A stretch of 59,358 nt of DNA from Marinitoga hydrogenitolerans DSM 16785 (GTDB lineage: Bacteria > Thermotogota > Thermotogae > Petrotogales > Petrotogaceae): NCBI RefSeq assembly GCF_900129175.1, contig NZ_FQUI01000008.1, forward strand, positions 1 through 59,358. The letters are read 5' to 3'. Of this stretch, positions 27,515-36,559 are shown one piece after another. Made by a program: the position numbers and the translations under genes. Each line of letters begins with the position of its first letter. Position 1 is the first letter of the stretch. The notes under the pieces are model-generated. The model saw nothing but the letters and a program-made list of their open reading frames with translations. It was not told where the DNA came from and did not search any database.

Positions 27515-27987
27515 AATATCACCGCCATTCCGGAAGCAATTAATATTGCTGCTACAAAACTTATCCACAATCTATGTAATGTAAATTTTTTACCAAAATA
27601 TTTTATTTCTATTGGCATTGTTGCAAAACCCACCATTGTTAATGTTGTAATAAATGCCGCTATTGCTGTTAAATTAGCACCACTTTGATAAAGAGACTTT
27701 GATAATGGAAATGCTATAAACGCTGGAATTATGGTAAGAGCTCCTATAATAGCGCCATAAATAGTACTCAAAAATTCATTTGAATTACCTAATAATTGTT
27801 TAATTAATTCAGGGGGTAATATCGCTAAAACCAATCCAACTAAAGCCATGACTCCTATAATTTCTATAAATGTTTTTACAAGTAAATTCTTTGATAAAAT
27901 AAGGCTTTCTTTTGTTTTTTCCTTACTTTTGAAAATTGACCATACTAAAAATACCACTGCTATAACAATTAAAACTACCGTATTCAT
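27511..27987 (-). CDS. UPF0718/DUF318-type permease half
   Basis: The 158-aa product has four or so membrane segments and the motif GALTIIPAFIAFPLSKSLYQSGA. This matches in spacing the motif of the next gene's product, so the two look like paralogous halves of one transporter. The genes overlap by 4 bases. A ribosome-binding site AGGAGG stands before the ATG at 27987. The substrate is unknown. A Crp-like regulator gene lies about 80 bases upstream, beyond its own terminator. Confidence 0.8.
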   Translation of the reverse strand: MNTVVLIVIAVVFLVWSIFKSKEKTKESLILSKNLLVKTFIEIIGVMALVGLVLAILPPELIKQLLGNSNEFLSTIYGAIIGALTIIPAFIAFPLSKSLYQSGANLTAIAAFITTLTMVGFATMPIEIKYFGKKFTLHRLWISFVAAILIASGMAVIL

Positions 27988-28034
27988 AAATCAACCTCCT
28001 ATGATTATTTTTCTTTATCTTATTATATTGTATA

Positions 28035-28069
28035 TAAAAAAATAAAACCGTGATTTCATTCACGGTTTT
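28035..28069 (-). terminator. Intrinsic terminator after the Crp-like gene
   Basis: AAAACCGTGA pairs with TCACGGTTTT on the minus strand and leads into ATTTTTTTATA. The stop codon of the regulator gene lies at the base of the stem. Confidence 0.9.
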
Positions 28070-28697
28070 ATTCGAGAAGTTTTTCTTTCAATATTTTAAC
28101 ATGATGTTTATCAATTATTTTTAATATACCCTCTTTTTCTAATTCCTTTATTTTCTTTGACACAACTTCTCTTACACTACCAATATCATTAGCTATTTTT
28201 TGTTTTGATTTAAAATAAACTATTTTCGATTTTTGTTGCTTGGATAATAAAATAAAATATTTGATAATTCTTTCTTTTATTGATTTAATTATGAGAATAT
28301 CTATAACATTTGAAAGATTTATCATTTTCTTAGATATTTCATTTAAATACATAACAAGAAAATCTTCATTTTTTTTAAATAAATACAAAATTCCTTCTTT
28401 TGAAATTTCCAATACTTTTGATTTTTTTTCTGCTATTATAAACGATGGATAACACTCATCAGCAAATATCAAACCTTCACCAAAACTTTCATTTTCATTT
28501 ACATACTTTAACACCTGTTCATTTCCCTCAGATGTAAATTTCACAACTTTTAATTTTCCTTCAATTACTATACTCATCTGTTCTAATTTTTCATGTGGGG
28601 AATGCAAAATTTCATTTTTTTTAGCAATAGAAATTTTACTATAATTTTTCAACTGTTTCTTTAGAGACATTATTTCTTTTATTATTAAACTATTCAT
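28068..28697 (-). CDS. Crp/Fnr-family transcription regulator
   Basis: The 209-aa product has an N-terminal cyclic-nucleotide-binding-like beta roll (MSIVIEGKLKVVKFTSEG, FGEGLIFADECYPSF), a dimer helix around 115-145, and a C-terminal winged helix (KQKIANDIGSVREVVSKKIKELEKEGILKI). It lacks the N-terminal cysteines of Fnr, so it is not an oxygen sensor of that kind. The effector is unknown. It lies 17 bases after the HExxH gene and upstream of the Fe-S permease pair, which is a plausible target. Confidence 0.88.
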   Translation of the reverse strand: MNSLIIKEIMSLKKQLKNYSKISIAKKNEILHSPHEKLEQMSIVIEGKLKVVKFTSEGNEQVLKYVNENESFGEGLIFADECYPSFIIAEKKSKVLEISKEGILYLFKKNEDFLVMYLNEISKKMINLSNVIDILIIKSIKERIIKYFILLSKQQKSKIVYFKSKQKIANDIGSVREVVSKKIKELEKEGILKIIDKHHVKILKEKLLE

Positions 28698-28714
28698 TAT
28701 TTCACTTCCAAAAA

Positions 28715-29284
28715 TTAACCTTTAGTATCTAATACCTTTCCCCAGGTAATACCTCCAGTATATACTAACCTTCCGTCAGAATCGTATGATGTAAAATATC
28801 TAACATATACTTGAGCCATCTTCCCTTTAAACATAGCTTCTTTTATAATTTCTCTTGCATGTTCACCTTCATGTGCATTTATAAAAAGAAATGATGCACT
28901 TTCCGGAACTGCAGTAGGATACTGAAATGAAACAGCTTCATCTGGAGAATTGTCCTGCAAATATATTTTATCGTTTTTTGATGAAAAATCTTCTGTTTTT
29001 GGATTCTTCATTTTAGAAGTGTTTTTTTTATATTCTTGCCTTGATATAATACTTATTGTACTTTTTTTATTTATATCTGTTGTTGAAATTTTTCTTTCAG
29101 CATTTTTCAATTCTCTTTCTGCTTCTTCAATATTTCCCGTTTTTATTAAATTATTAATACTACCTATTTTCAATAGCAAAGTATTATCCTTGCTATTAAT
29201 AGCTTTCAATAATATTCTTCTTAATTTAGATTCTAAATAAACAGTTTTTGAATCATTTGAAGGTACATAATTTCCTATTCTCAC
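28715..29284 (-). CDS. Small protein with HExxH motif, putative metalloprotease-like
   Basis: The product is 189 aa from GTG 29284, which lies 6 bases after AAGGTG. That AAGGTG itself contains the alternative GTG start at 29293. The N-terminal half is charged and helical. The C-terminal half has INAHEGEHAREII, an HExxH zinc motif, followed by YVRYFTSYDSDGRLVYTGGITWG. The order HExxH, aromatic segment, DGR, GG resembles the SprA-related putative metalloprotease family, but it is far smaller. No signal peptide is seen. The match is by motif only. Confidence 0.65.
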   Translation of the reverse strand: MRIGNYVPSNDSKTVYLESKLRRILLKAINSKDNTLLLKIGSINNLIKTGNIEEAERELKNAERKISTTDINKKSTISIISRQEYKKNTSKMKNPKTEDFSSKNDKIYLQDNSPDEAVSFQYPTAVPESASFLFINAHEGEHAREIIKEAMFKGKMAQVYVRYFTSYDSDGRLVYTGGITWGKVLDTKG

Positions 29285-29418
29285 TATTTTCACCTTCTAA
29301 TTTCATTTTACTATTTTATTTTTCTATTTTCAAGTTTAATTTCCTAATTAATATTTAAAATATATCCTTAATCATTTTTTAAAAAAATAATGTTTTAATT
29401 ATTTGTGGAGGTGGAATA

Positions 29419-30804
29419 ATGACAAAATTTGTAGATACCACTTTAAGAGATGGGCAACAATCAATAATTGCCACTAGAATGAAGACGAGCGAATTTGAAC
29501 CTATGTTAAATAAATTTGATGAAATAGGATTTCATTCAATGGAAGTATGGGGCGGAGCTACTTATGATTCATGCATAAGATATTTAGATGAAGATCCTTG
29601 GGAAAGATTGAAAATCATTAGAAAAAAGTTAAAAAACACACAAATACAAATGTTGCTAAGAGGGCAAAATATTGTTGGATATAGAAATTATGCTGATGAT
29701 GTCGTTGAATTATTTATAAATAAAGTTGCAGATTATGGAATGGATATTATCAGAGTTTTTGACGCTTTAAATGATATTAGAAATTTAGAAAAAAGCATTG
29801 AAGTTTCTAAAAGAAGAAATATTCACGTTCAAGGCGCTATTTCATACACAATAAGCCCTGTTCATAACCTTGAATTTTATTTAGATTTTGCTAAAAGTTT
29901 AATAGAAAAAGGTGTAGATTCTATTGTTATAAAAGATATGGCTGGATTATTAACTCCAAAAATGGCTTACCAATTAGTTTCAGAATTAAAGAAAAAGTTT
30001 AATATTCCTATAGAATTACATTCCCACAATACCGCAGGAATGGCATCAATAGCTTATCAGGCTGCAATAGACGCCGGAGTAGATTATATAGATACAGCAT
30101 TAAGCCCTTTTGCAAATGCAAGTTCTCAACCAGCAGTTGAACCTTTTAATTTTGCACTGGGAGAACCGTTAAACTCTGATTCTTTATACGATTTGGCTAA
30201 TTATTTCTGGAAAATTAGAGATAATCATAAGGAAAATGATATGAGAATGGTTTCTATTGATTCAAGGATACTAAAGGCTCAGATACCTGGAGGAATGTTT
30301 TCAAATTTGGTTTCACAATTAAAATCTCAAAAAATGATTCATTTGCTGGATGATGTCTTAAAGGAAGTTCCAAGAGTGCGAAAAGATTTAGGATATCCAC
30401 CTTTGGTTACACCTACTAGCCAAATTGTCGGGGTTCAAGCTGTTTTAAATGTAATGTATAAAGAACGCTATAAAGCTATTACAAATGAAGTTAAAAATTA
30501 TTTAAAGGGTATGTATGGCCATCCTCCTGCTCCAGTTGATGAAGACTTATTAAAAAAAGCATTAGGAAATGAAAAACCAATTACATGCAGACCCGCTGAT
30601 TTGTTAGAACCTGAAGTTAATAAAGCAAGAGAAGAAATATGTGCATTAGCTGAAAATGATGAAGACTTGTTAACTTATATATTATTTGGTGAAGTTGGAA
30701 AGAACTATTTAAAGAAAAAATACGAGAAAGAAATTCAAGTTGATTTTGAATTGGTTGAAGAAAATGAAGCATTTTCCGATGATGAAAGCGTTTATCCAGT
30801 ATAA
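29419..30804 (+). CDS. Pyruvate carboxylase subunit B / oxaloacetate decarboxylase alpha-type carboxyltransferase
   Basis: The 461-aa product opens with the DTTLRDGQQS motif (6-15). It has K172 in VIKDMAG, the site of carboxylysine in this family, and metal ligands H201 and H203 in ELHSHNTAG. The C-terminal PYC/OADA domain (about 290-440, GGMFSNL, YGHPPAPV) is present, but there is no biotin attachment domain with an MKM motif. A separate biotinyl protein is therefore needed. The enzyme moves a carboxyl group between biotin and pyruvate/oxaloacetate. A strong GGAGGTGG precedes the ATG. No partner subunits are adjacent, so decarboxylase and carboxylase roles cannot be told apart. Confidence 0.9.
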   Translation: MTKFVDTTLRDGQQSIIATRMKTSEFEPMLNKFDEIGFHSMEVWGGATYDSCIRYLDEDPWERLKIIRKKLKNTQIQMLLRGQNIVGYRNYADDVVELFINKVADYGMDIIRVFDALNDIRNLEKSIEVSKRRNIHVQGAISYTISPVHNLEFYLDFAKSLIEKGVDSIVIKDMAGLLTPKMAYQLVSELKKKFNIPIELHSHNTAGMASIAYQAAIDAGVDYIDTALSPFANASSQPAVEPFNFALGEPLNSDSLYDLANYFWKIRDNHKENDMRMVSIDSRILKAQIPGGMFSNLVSQLKSQKMIHLLDDVLKEVPRVRKDLGYPPLVTPTSQIVGVQAVLNVMYKERYKAITNEVKNYLKGMYGHPPAPVDEDLLKKALGNEKPITCRPADLLEPEVNKAREEICALAENDEDLLTYILFGEVGKNYLKKKYEKEIQVDFELVEENEAFSDDESVYPV

Positions 30805-30840
30805 AAATAGCTTATATAAATAATATTTTTACTAATTTAA

Positions 30841-30870
30841 AATAAGCTCAAGCAAAAGCTTGAGCTTATT
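30841..30870. terminator. Bidirectional terminator between convergent genes
   Basis: AATAAGCTCAAGC pairs with GCTTGAGCTTATT across AAAA, with T runs on both strands. It lies between the carboxyltransferase stop and the stop of the minus-strand metallopeptidase gene. Confidence 0.92.
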
Positions 30871-30872
30871 TT

Positions 30873-33257
30873 TCAATATATAGGTATTGGTAATGGAATT
30901 TTAAGCCAATAAAAGGTTGTAAGTTCAATTTTTAGTGATAATGAAAATTTATAGCTTTTTGTTTTTAAATTATAGTTATAATCAATATTTCCACTAATAC
31001 CATCAAAACCATATTTTCCATCTAAAACATAAAAATATGGATACCATATTTTTTTAGATATCTTTACTCCTGGAATTAAATTTCCTGAAGTATCATAATA
31101 TAAATACGGTTCTGTTTTTAAAGATAACAGATCAAATGTTGTTGATTGTTGAATGAAATAATTATCATTTTTATAACCCATTAGTGTACTTGATTCATAA
31201 TAATTTTGAGTATTTATTTTATACGGATTTTTCACTAAAATCATTGCTATACTTTTGTTTATTATATCTAAATTTTCTATTTCCAAATTAGTATTAATGA
31301 GTAAATAGTTTTTTCTTTTCATAAAAAACTCAAACCTTTTAGAGACATTTATATTAGTATATAACTTACTATTTGTATAGTCAAGCCTTACAAAATTTTC
31401 TGTATATTTATTGAGATAAAAACCAATTATTGGAGTTATTGTATTAAAATCTGTTAATATTGCACCACCTATTCCATAATTCAATCCTTCACTTAAGGAT
31501 ATATATCCTATACCATATTTTTCATTTTCAATATAAGGAAATATAAAGCTATATTTCAATGGTTCATTATAAATTTCTAAATGTTCAGGTATCATAATTT
31601 CATTTTTAATATTTATTGTTTTATTTACTGTTTTTATATTCTTTATTTTTGTTTTCTCCACATTCTTTTTAGATAAATGATACCCTTCTGAATCATAAAA
31701 TAAAAAATACAAATCATTATTTAATACTACAGGATAAAATGCTCCATATATATGATTTGTTAATTTGTTTACTTCGTTATTTTCTAAATTCATTGAATAA
31801 ATATTAAATATATTATCTTCATAATTAGCAGAATAATATAACAAATCATCTTTTACGAATATATTCATTTCTATATATTTATCTTCTGTCAATTGTTTTA
31901 TTTTTTTTGTTTTTAAGTCTATATAAAATATATCGTTTTGATTATTCATTATTCCAGAAAAGAATATTTTTCCTTTTGAATAATAAAAATCATTTATTGT
32001 ATATTTACCATAATCTAATATTTTTTCCTTTTTTCCTGTAATAATGTTTTTCATAAATATTGCTGTTAATCCTTTATTTATTTTCGTATATACAATATTA
32101 TCCTTATCGGCAAAACTAAAGGTTATAACTCTTTTATCAATTAATGTGTCCGAAATAGGGCAATGGCATTTTAAGTATAATGAATTTATATTTTTTTCAT
32201 TTTGATTTGAAACTAAATATATTATTTTTCCGTCTTGTGATATATCAAAACTTCTTATATCAGGAATTATTAATTTATTATTTCTATATATACCACTTCT
32301 GTTATTTGGTGATTGTTTATAATAATAAATGTTTTTTCCATCTGTTTTTATATTTGAAGTAAAATGATATGAATCATCTAATCTATCATAACTATCTATA
32401 TACTCTTTATTTAATAAATCTATATATTGATTTTTATATTTTACTCTTATATACAACAAAAAGTCTTCCCATTTTTCTCCTGTAATCTTTTCAAATGCTG
32501 TACTAATAGTAATAAAAAATAAATGTGAATTTATTTCTATAATAATTTTTTTCAATGTTTCCTCACCATATTTTTCTGCTATTTCTTTTGTGAAAATAGC
32601 TCCATACATATAGTTAAACCCTGCGGGAGACCAAACTTCACTTTGAGGAGAACTTCCTAATTTGTACCTTGGATAATCTTTTCCTAATATTTCAGCACGT
32701 AAATACATATTAAATAAGTCACTTTGAAATCGTCCTTTAAAATATTTGCTTTCCATATAAATAGACAAACCTTCGTGTAAATAACTAGGTTGCCAATTTA
32801 ACATTGCAGCTTTTTTTATTTCTTTATTTGGTATCCATGAAACATATTTACTAAGCATATTTCCATAAAATATATGATTTAATTCATGAGAAAATACAAA
32901 TTCTATCCAATTTTCAACATTCATTGTCAATCCGTATTTTGCAAATGGTGCATTAATATATAATCTTATTATATTTAATGGAGGTACTGCAAATGCATTT
33001 ACAAAGTCAACATCATCAAAAATAAATACCGTTATGCTCCCTGGATCTGTTTCATAAAAATCCCTATAATCTTCATATAATTTTTCTGATATACCTTTCA
33101 ATTTTTTATAATCTGCATAAAGATCTTTTTCAAAAATAAATTTAAAATGTTTTGTATTTTCAACATATGCTTTTTCTGATATATTATATATAGCTTGTTC
33201 AGAAAAAAGTATTATATATATTAAAGATAGAAATACTACAAAAATCGGTCTCTTCAA
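30873..33257 (-). CDS. Secreted gluzincin-like metallopeptidase with predicted propeller and C-terminal beta region
   Basis: The product is 794 aa from TTG 33257, placed after AGGTGGTGG; GTG codons at 33269 and 33266 lie inside that ribosome-binding site. A signal peptide is followed by a peptidase domain with HELNH at about 124-128 and a downstream glutamate in YLHEGLSIYMESKY about 34 residues later, the gluzincin spacing. From about 280 to 560, repeated short strands (IYYYKQSPNNRSGIYRN, LLYYSANYEDNIFNIYSMN) look like a TolB-type propeller. The last 230 residues are rich in alternating aromatic strands and end in WLKIPLPIPIY, consistent with an outer-membrane beta domain. It stands alone between two terminators or promoters. 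Confidence 0.75.
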   Translation of the reverse strand: MKRPIFVVFLSLIYIILFSEQAIYNISEKAYVENTKHFKFIFEKDLYADYKKLKGISEKLYEDYRDFYETDPGSITVFIFDDVDFVNAFAVPPLNIIRLYINAPFAKYGLTMNVENWIEFVFSHELNHIFYGNMLSKYVSWIPNKEIKKAAMLNWQPSYLHEGLSIYMESKYFKGRFQSDLFNMYLRAEILGKDYPRYKLGSSPQSEVWSPAGFNYMYGAIFTKEIAEKYGEETLKKIIIEINSHLFFITISTAFEKITGEKWEDFLLYIRVKYKNQYIDLLNKEYIDSYDRLDDSYHFTSNIKTDGKNIYYYKQSPNNRSGIYRNNKLIIPDIRSFDISQDGKIIYLVSNQNEKNINSLYLKCHCPISDTLIDKRVITFSFADKDNIVYTKINKGLTAIFMKNIITGKKEKILDYGKYTINDFYYSKGKIFFSGIMNNQNDIFYIDLKTKKIKQLTEDKYIEMNIFVKDDLLYYSANYEDNIFNIYSMNLENNEVNKLTNHIYGAFYPVVLNNDLYFLFYDSEGYHLSKKNVEKTKIKNIKTVNKTINIKNEIMIPEHLEIYNEPLKYSFIFPYIENEKYGIGYISLSEGLNYGIGGAILTDFNTITPIIGFYLNKYTENFVRLDYTNSKLYTNINVSKRFEFFMKRKNYLLINTNLEIENLDIINKSIAMILVKNPYKINTQNYYESSTLMGYKNDNYFIQQSTTFDLLSLKTEPYLYYDTSGNLIPGVKISKKIWYPYFYVLDGKYGFDGISGNIDYNYNLKTKSYKFSLSLKIELTTFYWLKIPLPIPIY

Positions 33258-33340
33258 TATTACCACCACCTAAAATAATTTATAGTTTATTATATCAAAT
33301 TTTCATAAAATTACTATTAAAACATCAAAAGAGTTTATGA

Positions 33341-33346
33341 TATAAT
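33341..33346 (+). promoter_or_regulatory. Candidate -10 of the COG1031/TM1266-like operon
   Basis: TATAAT lies 31 bases before the start codon. The -35 is weak (TTAAAA, about 18 bases upstream). Confidence 0.5.
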
Positions 33347-33376
33347 ATTATTGAATATAAAAAAAGGAGTTTTTCT

Positions 33377-35020
33377 ATGAAAGCTGTTATTATTGATGGG
33401 TATGTTGACGAACCAGCTATTTTAGGTGTTCCACCTTATGTTTCTCCATATATCAGATATGCTGCAGGTGCTTTATACTATCATGGAATAGATGTGGATT
33501 ATTTCACTATTGACCAGATCAGAGAAAATCAAATGTGGCAATCATTTAATCATTATGAGTACTTAATAATAATTGCTGGGGTTACAGTTCCAGGACATTA
33601 TCTTGGAGGAACTCCTATTTCTTTAACTGAAATAAATAAATTATTTTCATTAAATAAGGAACCTTTACGAGTTTTGGGAGGGCCTATAGTAAAAGGATAT
33701 ACATTAACTGGTGGAAGATCTGCTATTAAAATAGAATCAGAATATATAGATTACATGGTTGAAGGTGATGTAGAAAGGTTTTTATTCACATATCCTATTT
33801 CTGACAATTTTAATTTAAAAGATCGTTCTAACTATGAGTTAATATCAAAAATTACTCCGCTTGGAGCTGAGATTTTAAAAAAACATCCGAGATTTCCAGA
33901 TATTATTGTTGAGATGGATGTTTCTCGCGGTTGTGAAAGAACTAATGGATTTTGCTCTTTCTGCACAGAACCCTTAATAAACGGAAAATATAGAGAACGT
34001 CCTATTAAAGATTTACTCGAAGAAGCAAAGGCTATATCAGATATTGGCGTCAAAAACTTCAGGTTTGGAAGAGCTGCTGATTTCCTCGCATACGGTTCGC
34101 TATTAAACAATGGAGAGCCAAACATTCCATTATTTAACGAATTATATCAGGAAATGTCTAAAATAGCTAATATTATTCATACTGATAATGCAAATCCTGC
34201 ATATATTATCAAACACCAGGATAAAATCAAAAAAATATTGGAAATAATTGTTAAATATAATACTGCTGGTGATATATTATCTTTTGGAATCGAATCCTTT
34301 GATAAAAATGTTATAGAAAAAAATAGAATTGATATAATGCCTGATGAAGCTATAGAGGCAATAAGAATAGTTAATGAAATTGGAAATAAAAGAGACAAAA
34401 ATGGTATACCAAAACTTTTGCCAGGAATTAATTTATTGTTTGGTTTAATCGATGAAACAAAAGAAACATTTGAAATTAATAAAAAATACCTAGAAAAAAT
34501 AATGGATGAAAATTTACTCGTTAGAAGAATTAATGTTCGTCAAGTTATGGCCTTTCCTGGAACATTATTATATAATACAAAACCTAAACAACATAAAAAA
34601 GATTTTATAAAATTTAAAGAATACATGGAAAAATACAATCATGAGATGTTAAAAAAGGTTTTTCCAATTGGAAGTATTTTGGAAAATTTAATCATAGAAA
34701 AAAATCAAGGAAAAATTTCTTTTGGTAGGCAACTAGGAACATATCCTATAAAAGTTGGTGTAATTGGTGAATTTAATATTCTTGATAAAATAAATGGTGT
34801 CGTTATCGATCACGGCTCCCGTTCTATTACTGCATTAAAGTTACCTTTTGATATTAATAAGGCAACTTTGGAAGAACTAACCTCTATTAATGGTATAGGA
34901 AAGAAAACAGCGGAAAACATTATATTAAAACGGCCTATTGATGATTTAAATAAATTAAATTTAAACGGTAAAACTTTGGATTTATTATCAACTATTTCAA
35001 GGGGGTGTTTTTATGGGTAA
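33377..35020 (+). CDS. Radical SAM protein with C-terminal helix-hairpin-helix (COG1031 type)
   Basis: The 547-aa product has an N-terminal domain of about 140 residues that recalls B12-binding or Rossmann folds. The radical SAM core carries C186-ERTNGF-C193-SF-C196, a CX6CX2C spacing instead of the usual CX3CX2C. A TRAM-like stretch follows, then a C-terminal helix-hairpin-helix (INKATLEELTSINGIGKKTAENI). This matches the uncharacterised COG1031 family found mainly in archaea and Thermotogota. The HhH suggests contact with nucleic acid. The start ATG follows AAAAAGGAG. The next gene overlaps by 8 bases. Confidence 0.88.
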   Translation: MKAVIIDGYVDEPAILGVPPYVSPYIRYAAGALYYHGIDVDYFTIDQIRENQMWQSFNHYEYLIIIAGVTVPGHYLGGTPISLTEINKLFSLNKEPLRVLGGPIVKGYTLTGGRSAIKIESEYIDYMVEGDVERFLFTYPISDNFNLKDRSNYELISKITPLGAEILKKHPRFPDIIVEMDVSRGCERTNGFCSFCTEPLINGKYRERPIKDLLEEAKAISDIGVKNFRFGRAADFLAYGSLLNNGEPNIPLFNELYQEMSKIANIIHTDNANPAYIIKHQDKIKKILEIIVKYNTAGDILSFGIESFDKNVIEKNRIDIMPDEAIEAIRIVNEIGNKRDKNGIPKLLPGINLLFGLIDETKETFEINKKYLEKIMDENLLVRRINVRQVMAFPGTLLYNTKPKQHKKDFIKFKEYMEKYNHEMLKKVFPIGSILENLIIEKNQGKISFGRQLGTYPIKVGVIGEFNILDKINGVVIDHGSRSITALKLPFDINKATLEELTSINGIGKKTAENIILKRPIDDLNKLNLNGKTLDLLSTISRGCFYG

Positions 35021-35270
35021 GATTAGAGTATTAGGAATTTACATTCATGACAGAAAAAAAGAAGCTGGTGAAGTTCAAAAGTTACTAACAGGATTTGGTT
35101 GCATTATTAAAACGAGACTCGGTTTACACGATGCTTTTGATGATGACTGCAGCGACAGAGGTTTAATTCTTTTAGAATTGGCAGGAGACCAAAACTTATG
35201 GAAAGATTTAGAAGAAAAATTATCAAAAATTGAAGGTATTAATGTGAAAAAAATGGATTTCGAGTTTTAA
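35013..35270 (+). CDS. TM1266-like iron-only hydrogenase system regulator
   Basis: The 85-aa product matches the small TM1266 family with a ferredoxin-like fold: a beta strand MGKIRVLGIYIHDR, GEVQKLLTGFGCIIKTRLGLHD, and GLILLELAGD. Members often sit beside [FeFe]-hydrogenase maturation genes (HydE, HydF, HydG) and are annotated as putative regulators; the function is unproven. Here it overlaps the COG1031 radical SAM gene by 8 bases and has GGGGGTG before its ATG. No hydrogenase genes are in the window. Confidence 0.85.
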   Translation: MGKIRVLGIYIHDRKKEAGEVQKLLTGFGCIIKTRLGLHDAFDDDCSDRGLILLELAGDQNLWKDLEEKLSKIEGINVKKMDFEF

Positions 35271-35271
35271 A

Positions 35272-35292
35272 AAAGGGGCTAAAAGCCCCTTT
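35272..35292. terminator. Bidirectional terminator between convergent genes
   Basis: AAAGGGGCT pairs with AGCCCCTTT across AAA. It directly follows the TM1266-like stop and touches the stop codon of codA from the other side. Confidence 0.85.
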
Positions 35293-36559
35293 ATTCGTAA
35301 ATACCAGATACCCTAAAACTTATTTCTTCATTATAGACATACGATTTCGATGGATACGTTTTTGATACAATTTTGCCATTTTTAATAACATATAATACTT
35401 CACTTTCCAATCTAATTGCCTCTATTTCACTTGGAGAATTTAATATTATCAGATCTGCTGCATTTCCCTCTTCTATTCCATAATCTTTTATATTCATTAA
35501 CTTAGCAGAATTATATGTTATTGCATTATATATTTGTTTAATCTCTTCATAACCTGTCATATGCCCTATATTCAATCCCATAAAAGCAACTTGAAGCATA
35601 CTATACTTACCCAAAGGGTACCATGGATCCATTACTGAGTCATGCCCCAAACCAACATTAATTCCATAATTTAATAATTCTTTTACCCTAGTCATACCTC
35701 TCCTAATAGGATAATTATCAAATCTACCTCCAAGGGCTATATTATCCAACGGATTAGCTATAACATTTAGCTGAGCTTTTTTAAAAACACCCATTAGCTT
35801 ATTTGCATATGCATTATTATATGAATGCATTGCTGTTATATGACTTGCTGTAACTCTTCCTTGATAGTTTTCTTTTATTGTTTTTGATGCTAAATATTCA
35901 ACAAATCTTGATTGTTCATCATCTATTTCATCTATATGGACATCTATATCCTTATCATATTTTTTTGCTAATTTCATTATAATATCTATACTTTCAATTC
36001 CATCATTTCTGGAAAATTCATAATGTGGAATTCCACCAACTATATCTGCACCTAGTTCTAATGATTTTTCCATTAATTTTTCTCCATTTGGAAAACTAAC
36101 TATTCCCTCCTGTGGAAAAGATACAATTTGAAGATCAATTAGGTCTTTCACTTCCTTTTTTACATCAATCATTGCTTTTAAAGCTACCAACTCCGGATCG
36201 CACACATCAACATGAGTACGTATTTTTAATGTTCCTTTGGCTACTGCCCATTTTATAGCTTCTTTAGCACGATTTTTTACATCTTCATATGTTAACTTTT
36301 TTTTCCTTTCACTCCAAATTCTAATACCTTCCCATAAAGTTCCCGACATATTATAAGATGGATTTCCTACTGTAAGAATCGCATCTAAATGAACATGTGG
36401 ATCGACAAATGGCGGAGAGACCAATTTCCCTTTTGCATCAATTTCATTATTTGCAAATTCGCTAATTTCGCCTATTTTCACTATTTTACCATTATCTATC
36501 CCAATATCATTTAAATTTGTCCTTCCAATAATTTTAGCATTTCTTATTATAATATCCAT
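35291..36559 (-). CDS. codA: Cytosine deaminase
   Basis: The product is 422 aa from ATG 36559, whose TGATG overlap with the permease stop marks the start; an in-frame GTG lies one codon upstream. It is an amidohydrolase with metal ligands in DPHVHLD (about 54-59), the RTHVDV and DVHIDE strands, HITAMHSY, and the CodA hallmark GHDSVMDPWYPLG. It converts cytosine to uracil and ammonia in the cytoplasm. It pairs with the cytosine permease directly upstream in a two-gene operon for pyrimidine salvage. Related deaminases of isoguanine or creatinine are possible but less likely given the neighbour. Confidence 0.92.
   Translation of the reverse strand: MDIIIRNAKIIGRTNLNDIGIDNGKIVKIGEISEFANNEIDAKGKLVSPPFVDPHVHLDAILTVGNPSYNMSGTLWEGIRIWSERKKKLTYEDVKNRAKEAIKWAVAKGTLKIRTHVDVCDPELVALKAMIDVKKEVKDLIDLQIVSFPQEGIVSFPNGEKLMEKSLELGADIVGGIPHYEFSRNDGIESIDIIMKLAKKYDKDIDVHIDEIDDEQSRFVEYLASKTIKENYQGRVTASHITAMHSYNNAYANKLMGVFKKAQLNVIANPLDNIALGGRFDNYPIRRGMTRVKELLNYGINVGLGHDSVMDPWYPLGKYSMLQVAFMGLNIGHMTGYEEIKQIYNAITYNSAKLMNIKDYGIEEGNAADLIILNSPSEIEAIRLESEVLYVIKNGKIVSKTYPSKSYVYNEEISFRVSGIYE

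Noticed and set aside
29294-29418. Divergent promoter pair between the HExxH gene and the carboxyltransferase gene
   Set aside because: Promoters must exist here, but the region is so AT-rich that no hexamer pair stands out.
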